From the NCBI GenBank assembly GCA_031460505.1, contig JAVKTT010000001.1, forward strand, positions 372,001 through 436,000: a stretch of 64,000 nucleotides of DNA, read 5' to 3'. Of the stretch, positions 25,492 to 34,391 are shown in pieces. The notes beneath the pieces were generated by a model. The model was not told the origin of the DNA. It worked only from the letters and a program-made list of their open reading frames with translations, and searched no databases. Origin of the DNA: JAAYTL01 sp031460505. GTDB taxonomy: Bacteria; Bacillota; Clostridia; Tissierellales; Tissierellaceae. Within the stretch, counting starts at the first letter, position 1. Each line of letters starts with the position of its first letter. A program made the translations under genes and the position numbers.

Positions 25492-26667
25492 CTAGTTAGC
25501 TGTTGGATCTCCACCAGAAATATTTACAAATTGTCCATCAATAATTTTTATAGGTTGTAAAGGTCTTACAGCGTCTCCAAGTTCATTCATACTATATGTT
25601 CCAGCTAAACATTCGTAATCTTTCATATTTGCAAGAGTGTCTCTTACCTCAACTGGATCAGCAGAACCTGTTTCTTCAATTGCAGTTGCTAATTGCATTA
25701 CAACATCATATGTTTGCATAACAAATGCGTCCCCTTCTTTACCCGTACGATCTTTGTACTCTGCAATTACTTCTTTGAATCTATCTGTATTGATATCAGG
25801 AGTATATGCATTCATTAAGAAAGCACCATTAGCTAAATCCCCTGCAAGGTCTATTAACTCTTGCTTTAATGTTGAACTTGAAAGAATCATTTGTGCATCA
25901 AAATCCAATCCATCCGCTTGCTTTAAGATATTAGCAGAATCTTGATAATATGCAACAGGGAAGAAAGCTTCAGGGTCTAACATTTTAGCTTTTGATATCA
26001 TAGGTGTAAAATCTGAAGTTTGGTTTGGTATATATGTTTCAGTACTTAATACTTCTCCACCCTTTTCTTCAAATCTTTCAGTGAAAATTTTAGCTATATT
26101 ATTTCCCCAGTCATCATTTACATTTAGAATAGCTACAGATCTAATTCCTAATTCATCATATACATAATCAGCATATGCTGTAGTTTCTAGAGCTTGAGTT
26201 GGAGTATTTCTAAACATAAAATCTCCTAGTGATGAAAAATCTGCATGAGATGCTGTTGGTGAATAGTTTATGATTTTTGCTTCTTCATATAATGGAGCAG
26301 CTGCCATTGATGGTGTTGAGCCAAATCCACCTATAACTGCTACATATTTATCTTCTCCGATAATCTTGTTTGCAATTGTAACTGCTTCTTTAGCATCATT
26401 TTTATCGTCATAAAAATCTACTACTATCTTACGTCCGCCAAGAACTCCACCATTTTCTTCATTGATTTTGTCAAGAGCTATTTCTACAGCAACTTTTTCA
26501 GTGTCACCATATTGCTTACTATCACCAGTCATCGGTCCATACCAAGCAAAGTAAATTGGTTCGTTCGGATCATCACTTGCAGCTGGTGGTGTTTCATTGT
26601 TTGAACATCCTGCAAGTACACCTGCTAATAGTGTTAAAACTAATATTAATGATAATACTTTTTTCAT
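25492..26667 (-). CDS. Liv-type ABC transporter substrate-binding lipoprotein
   Basis: 391-residue lipoprotein of the Peripla_BP_6 (LivK/amide-binding) family. The signal ends at the lipobox LAGC (Cys21). Family blocks are IYFAWYGPMTGDSKQYG, AVIGGFGSTPSMAAAPLYEE near residue 115, RNTPTQALETTAYADYV and DAFFPVAYYQDSANILKQAD. It is the last gene of an operon that also holds the LivHMGF components. The name describes the fold only: kinases in the operon suggest that the ligand is a sugar or polyol derivative rather than a branched-chain amino acid. Confidence 0.88.
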   Translation of the reverse strand: MKKVLSLILVLTLLAGVLAGCSNNETPPAASDDPNEPIYFAWYGPMTGDSKQYGDTEKVAVEIALDKINEENGGVLGGRKIVVDFYDDKNDAKEAVTIANKIIGEDKYVAVIGGFGSTPSMAAAPLYEEAKIINYSPTASHADFSSLGDFMFRNTPTQALETTAYADYVYDELGIRSVAILNVNDDWGNNIAKIFTERFEEKGGEVLSTETYIPNQTSDFTPMISKAKMLDPEAFFPVAYYQDSANILKQADGLDFDAQMILSSSTLKQELIDLAGDLANGAFLMNAYTPDINTDRFKEVIAEYKDRTGKEGDAFVMQTYDVVMQLATAIEETGSADPVEVRDTLANMKDYECLAGTYSMNELGDAVRPLQPIKIIDGQFVNISGGDPTAN

Positions 26668-26693
26668 TTTAAATCCCCCTCAGATTTTAATTA

Positions 26694-27320
26694 TTATTTA
26701 TTGTTATTAAAATAACCATAAATACCTTTAAATATTAATTTACCTACAACAGAACCGCCATCTAATACACCTAAACTCTTATCACCATAATAAGCTGCTC
26801 TACCATGTACTGATAACATATTTTTTGTACTTTCTGAGCCTTCATCAGCTGCAATATAAGCTAATCTAAAAGCTTCTTTAGGATCAGATTCACTATTTTC
26901 TTTAAGCATCTCAATCGCTGGATATAATGAATCTAAAATAGTCTTTTCTCCTGGTTTTGATTTTGCTTTCTCCATTATCTTATCTAGACCTGCTTGCAAC
27001 GCGTCTACCATATCAGATAAACCAGCGTCCTCTTTACCCTTTAGTGATTTAGCCATTCCCATCAATCCAAAGGAAGTTATAGTTCCTAGGGAGGATGGTG
27101 CTGATTCATTAAATACAGATGCAGATTTCATCAACAACATCCCTAAATCTTTAATATCTGAACTTGATACAAATTCTGCTAATGCAGTATAACCATTCGC
27201 CATAGAAATACCCAAATCTCCATCTCCATTTTGTTGATCAAGTTCTACAAGATAATCTTTGTTTTCGACCATTTCATCTCTAATACTTGTAATTATCTTT
27301 GCTAATGTACTGCTATTCAT
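26694..27320 (-). CDS. dhaL: Dihydroxyacetone kinase-type subunit L (ADP/ATP-binding)
   Basis: Nucleotide-binding subunit of a two-component DhaK/DhaL kinase, 208 residues. The Mg-nucleotide motif is LDQQNGDGDLGISMANG near residue 27, followed by SAPSSLGTITSFGLMGMA near residue 74 and VHGRAAYYGDKSLGVLDGGS near residue 170, in the DhaL order. No DhaM phosphoryl donor is present, so it is probably ATP-dependent. Follows dhaK by 15 bases. The true substrate may be a tetrulose or other ketose; that is inferred from operon content. Confidence 0.88.
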   Translation of the reverse strand: MNSSTLAKIITSIRDEMVENKDYLVELDQQNGDGDLGISMANGYTALAEFVSSSDIKDLGMLLMKSASVFNESAPSSLGTITSFGLMGMAKSLKGKEDAGLSDMVDALQAGLDKIMEKAKSKPGEKTILDSLYPAIEMLKENSESDPKEAFRLAYIAADEGSESTKNMLSVHGRAAYYGDKSLGVLDGGSVVGKLIFKGIYGYFNNNK

Positions 27321-27335
27321 ACTATTACCTCCATC

Positions 27336-28343
27336 TTATTTGTTTAAATTTGTATAAAATGGACTATATGCTGGGCTTCTCAACAATTCTTTGAACTGAT
27401 CATTTAGCTTAAAGACTGTTAATGATAAACCTGCCATTTCCATAGAAGTTGCATATTCACCTACATGCGGCATAAATACACTTACACCTAATTCAGATAA
27501 CATCTGATGTACTCTTCTATAAACAATTAGTTGCTCCTCTAACGGAGTTGCACCAAGACCATTTACCATTATTGAAACTTCATCACCTGATTGTAGTGGC
27601 ATATCTACCATTATTTTACTTAGTAATGTTTCAGCTACTTCATCTGCAGTCATCATATCTTGAATTTCAATACCTGGCTCACCATGAATTCCCATACCAA
27701 CTTCTATCTTATTTTCATCTATTGAAAATGTCGGTTTGCCAACTTCAGGAACTATACATGGAGAAGTAGCAACTCCCATTGTCTTAATATTATCTAGGGC
27801 AGCTTCAGTTATTGCAGTTACCTCTTCAAGAGACATCATTTTTTCAGCTGCAGCTCCTGCAATTTTAAATGCATAAACCATTCCTGCTACTCCACGGCGT
27901 CTGTCTGCATTTTCTTTTGGACTTGATGCTACATCATCCCTTACTCTAACTTGAGTAGTTTTAACATCATCAAACTCAGCTATCTCACAAGCCATTTCAA
28001 AGTTCATAGTGTCTCCGCCATAATTTCCGTATAAACAAAGAACACCACTACCATAGTCACATGCCTTAATCATTTCTGCCATCTTTTCCGATGACGGTGA
28101 AGCAAATACATTCCCTACAGCACACCCATCTAATAGCCCTTTTCCAACATATCCTAAAAACACTGGAAGATGCCCGCTTCCACCTGCTGTAACGATACCA
28201 ACCTTACCCTTTTCAACTGGATAGTTTGTAAGTAAAATTCTTTTGTCATCATTTAACAATTTCACTTTGTCCCCATAGGCAAGGATAATACCTTCCATAG
28301 TTTCATCAACAAAATTATTTGGGTTGTTAATTATTTTCTTCAT
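27336..28343 (-). CDS. dhaK: Dihydroxyacetone kinase-type subunit K (substrate-binding)
   Basis: Substrate subunit of the DhaK/DhaL kinase, 335 residues. Visible are the GIVTAGGSGHLPVFLGYVG loop near residue 50, GNYGGDTMNFEMA near residue 107, and GMGIHGEPGIE near residue 220 that carries the histidine forming the covalent hemiaminal with the ketone substrate. Complete, and similar in length to DhaK. The two-gene DhaKL without DhaM, inside an ABC-transporter operon, resembles sugar-catabolic kinases such as those for erythrulose rather than the PTS-coupled enzyme. Confidence 0.9.
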   Translation of the reverse strand: MKKIINNPNNFVDETMEGIILAYGDKVKLLNDDKRILLTNYPVEKGKVGIVTAGGSGHLPVFLGYVGKGLLDGCAVGNVFASPSSEKMAEMIKACDYGSGVLCLYGNYGGDTMNFEMACEIAEFDDVKTTQVRVRDDVASSPKENADRRRGVAGMVYAFKIAGAAAEKMMSLEEVTAITEAALDNIKTMGVATSPCIVPEVGKPTFSIDENKIEVGMGIHGEPGIEIQDMMTADEVAETLLSKIMVDMPLQSGDEVSIMVNGLGATPLEEQLIVYRRVHQMLSELGVSVFMPHVGEYATSMEMAGLSLTVFKLNDQFKELLRSPAYSPFYTNLNK

Positions 28344-28360
28344 TGCTACCTCCTATAGAT

Positions 28361-28879
28361 TTACTTTTTTACCTTATCAAATCTAATCTCGCATACATGA
28401 TTACCTTGAGCTATAGTTTTCCCTAAAGTAAACTTAAATGCTGGGAATGCATCTCCTATTGCTCTATCTCCCTCCATCGCTAAATCACAAAGGTTGTCCA
28501 ACTCTTCTAAACTTCTACCTTGTTTCACCCATTCTTCTACATATGGACAATAATGAAAATCAATATACAGTTTTTCCTCATCAGCTACAACTGTCTCCAT
28601 TTCGTAGATGTCTGTGTGAGGAGGTCCACCAAAATATTTTGCAAACTCAATCATATCAGTTGTATCTTCCATAGCCTCATACATTTCTTTACCTATATCT
28701 TCACCATAACTATAAATAGCTTTTCTAGCGAAGCTATCGTCTAATCCTTGTTTTTTAGCCTCATCTATCATGTAACTAATAGTAGCAGCTCTTCTTTGAC
28801 AAATATTTCTTAGACCATTTGTTACTTCATCATTTAACTTAGCTTCATTTTGGATAACAACTTTTTTTACATCTTCCAA
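28361..28879 (-). CDS. ATC-hydrolase-like protein (L-2-amino-thiazoline-4-carboxylate hydrolase family)
   Basis: 172-residue cytoplasmic protein. The C-terminal half carries the family pattern IDFHYCPYVEEWVKQG (near residue 108), LCDLAMEGDRAIGDAF and TLGKTIAQGNHVCEIRF, as in the ATC hydrolase family. Members occur in many clostridial operons and few have a proven function; a role in L-cysteine production from ATC cannot be assumed here. I choose a TTG start at 28879 because a perfect GGAGGTG lies eight bases upstream; the ATG at 28894 contains that ribosome site and has none of its own. Lies between livF and dhaK. Confidence 0.72.
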   Translation of the reverse strand: MEDVKKVVIQNEAKLNDEVTNGLRNICQRRAATISYMIDEAKKQGLDDSFARKAIYSYGEDIGKEMYEAMEDTTDMIEFAKYFGGPPHTDIYEMETVVADEEKLYIDFHYCPYVEEWVKQGRSLEELDNLCDLAMEGDRAIGDAFPAFKFTLGKTIAQGNHVCEIRFDKVKK

Positions 28880-28924
28880 GTAAAGCACCTCCATTATTTT
28901 TTATATATTTCATTATTACTAACT

Positions 28925-29641
28925 TTAAGATAGTCCTCCTAGGTAAGCATCTATTACCTTTGGATTATTCATTAAATCTTGGCCTTTACCTTCAAGTACA
29001 ATCTTACCAGTCTCTAATACATATCCTCTATCAGATATACTAAGTGCCATTCTTGCATTTTGTTCAACAAGTAGGACTGTAGTACCCATATCTCTAATTT
29101 TTAATATAAGATTGAAAATATCTTGTACTATTAACGGTGCCAATCCCAATGAAGGTTCATCTAATAATAATAATTTTGGGTTTGCCATCAGTGCCCTAGC
29201 AACAGCCAACATTTGTTGTTCTCCACCTGAAAGTGTACCAGCTGCTTGATTCTCCCTTTCTTTAAGTCTAGGGAATAATTCATAGGCATTATCCATACCT
29301 TCTTTTATTATATTTTTATCTTTAACTGTATAAGCTCCTAATTCTAGATTCTCCTTGACGGTCATCTGTGGAAAAACTTGTCTGCCTTCTGGGGACATTG
29401 ATATGCCTCTCTTAACAATGTCAGACGGAGCTACATTGGTAATCGAATTTTTATTAAAGATTACTTCTCCACCTTCAGCTTTAACAATACCAGTAATAGC
29501 ATTCATGGTGGTTGTCTTTCCTGCCCCATTTGCTCCAATAAGAGTTACTATTTCCCCTTCATTTATTGTAAAACTGATTCCTTTAACAGCATGGATTACT
29601 CCAAAACTCACAGATAGGTCTTTTACTTCTAATAATGGCAT
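28925..29641 (-). CDS. livF: Liv-type ABC transporter ATP-binding protein LivF
   Basis: 238-residue ATPase with Walker A GANGAGKTTTMN, Q-loop PEGRQVFPQMTVKENL, signature LSGGEQQMLAVARAL and Walker B KLLLLDEPSLGLAP, the last being typical for LivF. Its ATG directly follows the stop codon of livG. One of the two ATPases of the importer encoded with livH, livM and livK here. Confidence 0.92.
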   Translation of the reverse strand: MPLLEVKDLSVSFGVIHAVKGISFTINEGEIVTLIGANGAGKTTTMNAITGIVKAEGGEVIFNKNSITNVAPSDIVKRGISMSPEGRQVFPQMTVKENLELGAYTVKDKNIIKEGMDNAYELFPRLKERENQAAGTLSGGEQQMLAVARALMANPKLLLLDEPSLGLAPLIVQDIFNLILKIRDMGTTVLLVEQNARMALSISDRGYVLETGKIVLEGKGQDLMNNPKVIDAYLGGLS

Positions 29642-30412
29642 TTAGTCAACCCCCTTCCCAAGATACGCTTCAATAACTCTTGGATTTGCTTTTATTTCAG
29701 ATGGAATCCCTTCAGCTATTAAATTACCATGATCTAATACATAAATTCTTTCACATATGTTCATTACAAGTCTCATATCGTGTTCTATAAGAATTATTGT
29801 ATATCCATATCCCTTTAAATCTCTTATGAACGCCATAAGATCAGATGTTTCTTGTTCATTCATTCCTGCTGCAGGTTCATCAAAGAGAAGAATTGATGGG
29901 TTTGTAGCCATAGCCCTGGCTATTTCTAATCTTCTTTGTAGCCCATATGGCAATGAAGTTGCATAATTATATCTATAATCAGCTAAACCTGTAAGCTCCA
30001 GGACTTCTAAAGCCCTTTTTTCAGCTTCCTTTTCAGTCTCCCTATGAGCCTTTGTTTTTAAAGTACTATCGATTAAATTGGATTTAGTTCTAGAGTGCAT
30101 TCCAACCATTACATTTTCTAAAACAGTCATCCTATAAAACAATCTAATATTTTGAAATGTCCTTGCCATACCAAGTTGAGTTATTTCAAATGGCTTCATA
30201 CCAGTGATATCTTTATCATTAAGAAGTATCTTTCCTTCCGTTGGACTATACACTCCTGTTATATCATTAAAGAATGTAGTTTTCCCTGCTCCATTGGGTC
30301 CTATAATCCCAATAATTTCTCCACTCTTCACTTCCATATTTACTCCATTTACAGCAGTTAAACCTCCAAAGCGTTGAGTAACATTTTCTACTTTTAATAT
30401 TGTTTCTGTCAT
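29642..30412 (-). CDS. livG: Liv-type ABC transporter ATP-binding protein LivG
   Basis: 256-residue ATPase with VTQRFGGLTAVNGVNMEVKS, Walker A GPNGAGKTTFFN, GMARTFQNIRLF, Walker B ILLFDEPAAGMNEQET and the LivG-type C-terminus GIPSEIKANPRVIEAYLG. The ABC signature reads LPYGLQRRLEIARAMA, the form usual in LivG. ATG adjoins the stop of livM. Confidence 0.92.
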   Translation of the reverse strand: MTETILKVENVTQRFGGLTAVNGVNMEVKSGEIIGIIGPNGAGKTTFFNDITGVYSPTEGKILLNDKDITGMKPFEITQLGMARTFQNIRLFYRMTVLENVMVGMHSRTKSNLIDSTLKTKAHRETEKEAEKRALEVLELTGLADYRYNYATSLPYGLQRRLEIARAMATNPSILLFDEPAAGMNEQETSDLMAFIRDLKGYGYTIILIEHDMRLVMNICERIYVLDHGNLIAEGIPSEIKANPRVIEAYLGKGVD

Positions 30413-31444
30413 TTACTCTACGCCTCCTTCTGTTTGAGTCTTATGAAAATCTAATCTTTGTTTTATATGTTTAAAATTGTATCCACCAAGTAATCCACTT
30501 GGTTTAAGTACCATAGTTGCAGCCAATAATAAACCATAAACAATTTGTCTATAATCCGCTACAGCTCTTAAGGCCTCTGGCAATATACTTAATACACTTG
30601 CACCTATTATACTTCCTGGAATACTTGCCATTCCACCCATAATAGTCATTGACAATATAAGTATTGATTGGTCAAATGTAAATGCATTTGGATCTATGAA
30701 ACCCATATAATGTGCATAATATGCTCCTGCAAGTCCTGCTAATCCAGAAGATATAGCAAAGCCCATTATCTTATATTTGAAAACATTTATACCCATTGCA
30801 TCTGCTGCTATTTCATCATCTCGAATGGAACTAATAGCTCTTCCTATTCTGGAGTTCATAATAGACCTTACTAAATATATTGTTATAATCAATAGTGCAA
30901 GAATTACATAATATTTATGAATTGGTTTGTTAAATGTAAAACCGAATAGTGCCATTCTTGGTATTCCAGATATACCCATTGGACCTCTTGTTAGACTCAT
31001 CCAATTCAGCTCAATAATTCTCATTATTTCACAGAATCCTAATGTTACTATTGCAAGATATCTTCCTTTTATCCTCAAAGTTGGTAACCCAAGCAATATT
31101 CCAAATAATGATGCTACAACTGTTGCAGCAATAAACGTAAAGATAAAATTAACTCCAAATCTAGTTGATAATATAGCTGCTGTATAAGCTCCAACCCCCA
31201 TAAATCCAGCATGACCAAGGGATGTAATCCCCATATATCCAGTTATTAAGTTTAAGGATATAGACAGTACTGAATACATTAAACAGTTAATTGCTATAGT
31301 TATTAAGTATTGGGAACTAAAGACTATAGGGAATAATATCGCAATTAATAGCGAAAATAACACAATAACCAAACTATTTTTTGCACCTACTTCCATAACC
31401 TTTGAAAATAATCCTTGTTTATTTTTTGTCTTTATCTTTGCCAT
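30413..31444 (-). CDS. livM: Liv-type ABC transporter permease LivM
   Basis: 343-residue membrane permease with about eight to ten hydrophobic segments. Family motifs are LNLITGYMGITSLGHAGFMG near residue 65, GRYLAIVTLGFCEIMRIIEL near residue 125, and the cytoplasmic loop SIRDDEIAADAMGINVFKYK near residue 215. Pairs with LivH. Confidence 0.92.
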   Translation of the reverse strand: MAKIKTKNKQGLFSKVMEVGAKNSLVIVLFSLLIAILFPIVFSSQYLITIAINCLMYSVLSISLNLITGYMGITSLGHAGFMGVGAYTAAILSTRFGVNFIFTFIAATVVASLFGILLGLPTLRIKGRYLAIVTLGFCEIMRIIELNWMSLTRGPMGISGIPRMALFGFTFNKPIHKYYVILALLIITIYLVRSIMNSRIGRAISSIRDDEIAADAMGINVFKYKIMGFAISSGLAGLAGAYYAHYMGFIDPNAFTFDQSILILSMTIMGGMASIPGSIIGASVLSILPEALRAVADYRQIVYGLLLAATMVLKPSGLLGGYNFKHIKQRLDFHKTQTEGGVE

Positions 31445-31455
31445 ATTATCACCTC

Positions 31456-32352
31456 CTATACCTTGTTTATGGTTTGCTTACCAAATAATCCTGATGGCTT
31501 AATGATAAGTACTCCAATTAGTATTATAAATGCCACTATATCTCGATATCCAGAGCTTATATAAGCAGCAAACAGTGTTTCTAAAAGTCCAATTAATATA
31601 CCACCTAACATGGCTCCTGGTAAAGAACCCATTCCTCCTAAAACTGCGGCAGCAAAGGATTTAAGACCTACGGATGCTCCCATAAGTGTATCAACTCTTT
31701 GATAGTATGTACCAACCATAGTGCCTGAAATTGCAGCAACAGCAGTACCTATAAAGAAAGTTATCGTTATAACATGATTTACATTGATACCCATAAGAGA
31801 TGCTGCAACAGAGTTTTGTGATATTGCCCTCATGGCAGAACCAAATTTAGTTTTATAAACTAAATAAGACAAAACTACCATTAAAAGAATTGCTAATATA
31901 AATATACCTATTTGAATTACTTGAACAATAGTATTTTCTCCTATCGAGAACTTACCTAAATTAAATACATCTGGGAATGCAACAGGAACAGTACCAAATA
32001 TTAAAAGCACTGAATTGTTTATTGCTGTTTGAATACCTACAGTACTAAGTAATGCTGTGATTGGTTCACCATTTTTCTTTCTAATAGGTTCTAGGGCTAC
32101 TTTATCCATAAAAGCTCCTAAAAAGCCTGTTAATACTATACTTATTAAAAGTGCAATCATAAAACCTGTCACACTTACATTACCTATCAATGACGTCATA
32201 GAGAACAATGATATGTATGCGCCTAGCATATAAAATGAACTATGTGCAAAATTTGTCAGTTCTAAAACACCATACACCATATTAAACCCAATAGTAACTA
32301 ATGCGTATATGCTGCCTATTGTCAATCCATTAATAATCTGTTGTAAGAACAT
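31456..32352 (-). CDS. livH: Liv-type ABC transporter permease LivH
   Basis: 298-residue membrane permease. Starts FLQQIINGLTIGSIYALVTI with NMVYGVLELTNFAHSSFYML, and carries the coupling loop AMRAISQNSVAASLMGINVN near residue 195 and KSFAAAVLGGMGSLPGAMLG near residue 230, all typical of LivH. First transporter gene after ribokinase in the operon. Confidence 0.92.
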   Translation of the reverse strand: MFLQQIINGLTIGSIYALVTIGFNMVYGVLELTNFAHSSFYMLGAYISLFSMTSLIGNVSVTGFMIALLISIVLTGFLGAFMDKVALEPIRKKNGEPITALLSTVGIQTAINNSVLLIFGTVPVAFPDVFNLGKFSIGENTIVQVIQIGIFILAILLMVVLSYLVYKTKFGSAMRAISQNSVAASLMGINVNHVITITFFIGTAVAAISGTMVGTYYQRVDTLMGASVGLKSFAAAVLGGMGSLPGAMLGGILIGLLETLFAAYISSGYRDIVAFIILIGVLIIKPSGLFGKQTINKV

Positions 32353-32368
32353 TTATGTCCACCTCCTG

Positions 32369-33280
32369 TTAAATATTAATTCTTTCAATTTCACTTTCTG
32401 TTGGTAGAGAGCTTTGAGCACCAATTCTCTGAATTGTAATCGAAGCAGCCTTTTGCCCCATATTAATTGATTTTACAATATCTTTATTTTCACCATATGA
32501 TGAAATAAACCCACCAATAAAACTATCACCTGCCGCCGTAGTATCTATAACATCTACCTTATAGGCCTCAAAATATTGATGTTTTTCATGGTCCATATAA
32601 AATACACCTTTACTACCTAGTGTGACAATTATCTCCTTAATACCTTTACTTAGTAGAACTTTTGCTGCTTTAACTAAAGATTCTTCATCTTTAATAACTA
32701 CTTTAGACATTCTCTCTAATTCATGTTCGTTAGGTATCAAAATATCTATATTAGAAATCATTTCATCATCTAAATCAGCAGCTGGAGCTGGATTTAATAT
32801 AGTTGTCTTGCCCAATTTTTTTGATATCTTTAAACCTTCTTTTACTGTTTCTATAGGAATCTCTAGTTGAAATAAAATAATATCAGATCTATCAATAGCT
32901 TCAACATTTTTGTTTAGGTAGTCTTTGTCTACCTCACCATTTGCACCAGGTATAACAACAATGTTATTATTTCCGTATTTATCAACATTAATTATTGCAA
33001 TTCCTGTGGATATATTTTCTCTCTCTATATATGTCGTATTAATATTTGCCCTATTCATTGATTGTAACAGTTCGTGGCCGTAATTATCTCTACCAATTTT
33101 TCCTAAGAATATAACATCATTATTTAGTTTTGCTAAAGCAACAGCTTGATTGGCTCCTTTGCCACCTGGTATTTGTAATAACTCTTTCCCTATTAAAGTT
33201 TCTCCAACACTAGGGATTTCATCACATCTTACGACAAGGTCCATATTTATACTACCAACAACAGTAATTGAAGCACTCAT
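32369..33280 (-). CDS. rbsK: Ribokinase-family sugar kinase
   Basis: 303-residue PfkB/ribokinase enzyme. It has the RbsK signature block ITVVGSINMDLVVRCDEIPS, GGKGANQAVALAKL near residue 38, LNPAPAADLDDEMI near residue 170 and the catalytic TTAAGDSFIGGFISSYG near residue 245. The ATG overlaps the stop of the LacI gene by one base (TAATG). The sequence fits ribokinase well, but the operon lacks the RbsDABC transporter; a Liv-type importer and DhaKL occur instead, so ribose, a ribose-containing compound or another sugar are all possible. Confidence 0.85.
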   Translation of the reverse strand: MSASITVVGSINMDLVVRCDEIPSVGETLIGKELLQIPGGKGANQAVALAKLNNDVIFLGKIGRDNYGHELLQSMNRANINTTYIERENISTGIAIINVDKYGNNNIVVIPGANGEVDKDYLNKNVEAIDRSDIILFQLEIPIETVKEGLKISKKLGKTTILNPAPAADLDDEMISNIDILIPNEHELERMSKVVIKDEESLVKAAKVLLSKGIKEIIVTLGSKGVFYMDHEKHQYFEAYKVDVIDTTAAGDSFIGGFISSYGENKDIVKSINMGQKAASITIQRIGAQSSLPTESEIERINI

Positions 33281-34263
33281 TAGGTTGTCCCCCTTTCGAT
33301 TAATTTAGTATCAAAAACTTTAGCCAACTCTGTTTCTTTACCTTCAATGATAGATAAAATCATTTTAACTGCTTCTTCACCCATTTTATAAATAGGTTGT
33401 GCCATTGTCGTAATTGGAGGTTCAGTGTACTGAGTAATATAGATATCATCAAAACCTATTATCTTTACATCCGTCGGAATGTTTATCCCCTTTTCATTTA
33501 AAGCTTTTATAGCTCCAATAGCTATCATATCATTCCCACAACAAACTCCATCAACCCTTATATTGTTCTTTAATAATTCAAGCATTCCATAATATCCTGT
33601 TTCTATAGTATAGTTATTTAGGTATATCATAGACTCGCTTACTTGGAATCCTCTATCTAATAGAGCTTTTTTATACCCAGATAATCTTTGAAATGAAATC
33701 TTACTAGAAATTTCTGAGGATATATACCCTATATCTCTACATCCCTTATTTATTAAAAAACATGTAGCTTCATATATGCCGCTTTCGTTATCAACTGTGA
33801 TTTTTCCTACCTGATCATCTACACTAAGATCCCTATCTAACAGTACCATGGGGGTACCTCTCTTATTGAAATATTTACTTACACTACTCTCGGAGGCAGC
33901 TAATATTATCCCATCCACCATTTTCTCCTGCAATATTTGAATATACTTTTCTTCTTTGGATACTTTGTTATCTGAATTACAAAGTATTATTGAATAACCC
34001 ATTTTCTCAGCAGCATCCTCAACTCCCCTAGCTAATTCTGAAAAAAATAAGTTCATCACATCAGGTATTACTATTCCAAGAGTTTTAGTTCTTTTTACTT
34101 TTAGGCTTTTGGCTACTGCATTAGGTACATATCCTTCTCTCTCAACAATTTCTAAAACTCTTTTTCTTGTAGCTTCACTTATATATTTATCTTTACCATT
34201 GATCACCTTAGATACCGTTGCACTAGATACATTTGCCAATTTAGCTATTTTCTTAATAGTCAT
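33280..34263 (-). CDS. LacI-family transcriptional regulator
   Basis: 327-residue repressor. Residues about 1-50 form the LacI DNA-binding head (MTIKKIAKLANVSSATVSKV, hinge region YVPNAVAKSLKVKRTKT), and the rest a periplasmic-binding-protein-like sensor with LGIVIPDVMNLFFSELARGV. The start at 34263 has GGAAAGTGGTG upstream; an ATG 13 codons earlier would place the coding start within the leader. It heads its own operon, and twin LacI-type operators at 34304-34339 overlap the promoter, so autoregulation is likely. The effector is unknown. Confidence 0.9.
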   Translation of the reverse strand: MTIKKIAKLANVSSATVSKVINGKDKYISEATRKRVLEIVEREGYVPNAVAKSLKVKRTKTLGIVIPDVMNLFFSELARGVEDAAEKMGYSIILCNSDNKVSKEEKYIQILQEKMVDGIILAASESSVSKYFNKRGTPMVLLDRDLSVDDQVGKITVDNESGIYEATCFLINKGCRDIGYISSEISSKISFQRLSGYKKALLDRGFQVSESMIYLNNYTIETGYYGMLELLKNNIRVDGVCCGNDMIAIGAIKALNEKGINIPTDVKIIGFDDIYITQYTEPPITTMAQPIYKMGEEAVKMILSIIEGKETELAKVFDTKLIERGTT

Positions 34264-34300
34264 ATTCACCACTTTCCTTGTCAATGAATATTTTAAATAC

Positions 34301-34339
34301 AATAGGTAAACGATTAACCGAGTAAACGTTTACCTATAT
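34301..34339. promoter_or_regulatory. Twin LacI-type operators
   Basis: GGTAAACGATTAACC (34305-34319) and the perfect palindrome GTAAACGTTTAC (34322-34333), extended to AGTAAACGTTTACCT. The outer halves ATAGGTAAACG and CGTTTACCTAT also form an 11-base inverted repeat across both sites. They cover the predicted transcription start near 34331. Confidence 0.85.
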
Positions 34340-34365
34340 AATATCACTTTCTATATATATTTCAA
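34338..34365 (-). promoter_or_regulatory. SigA-type promoter of the LacI/RbsK/Liv/Dha operon
   Basis: Minus-strand TTGAAA (34360-34365), 16-base spacer and TATTAT (34338-34343), directly followed by the operators. Confidence 0.65.
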
Positions 34366-34391
34366 CAATAATTTTTTTATTAACAAAATAG

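Noticed and set aside
25492..32352. Ordinary branched-chain amino-acid (LIV) transport operon
   Set aside because: Components are of Liv type, but LacI, ribokinase, DhaK/DhaL and an ATC-hydrolase-like gene are interleaved, so amino-acid uptake is not the obvious role.
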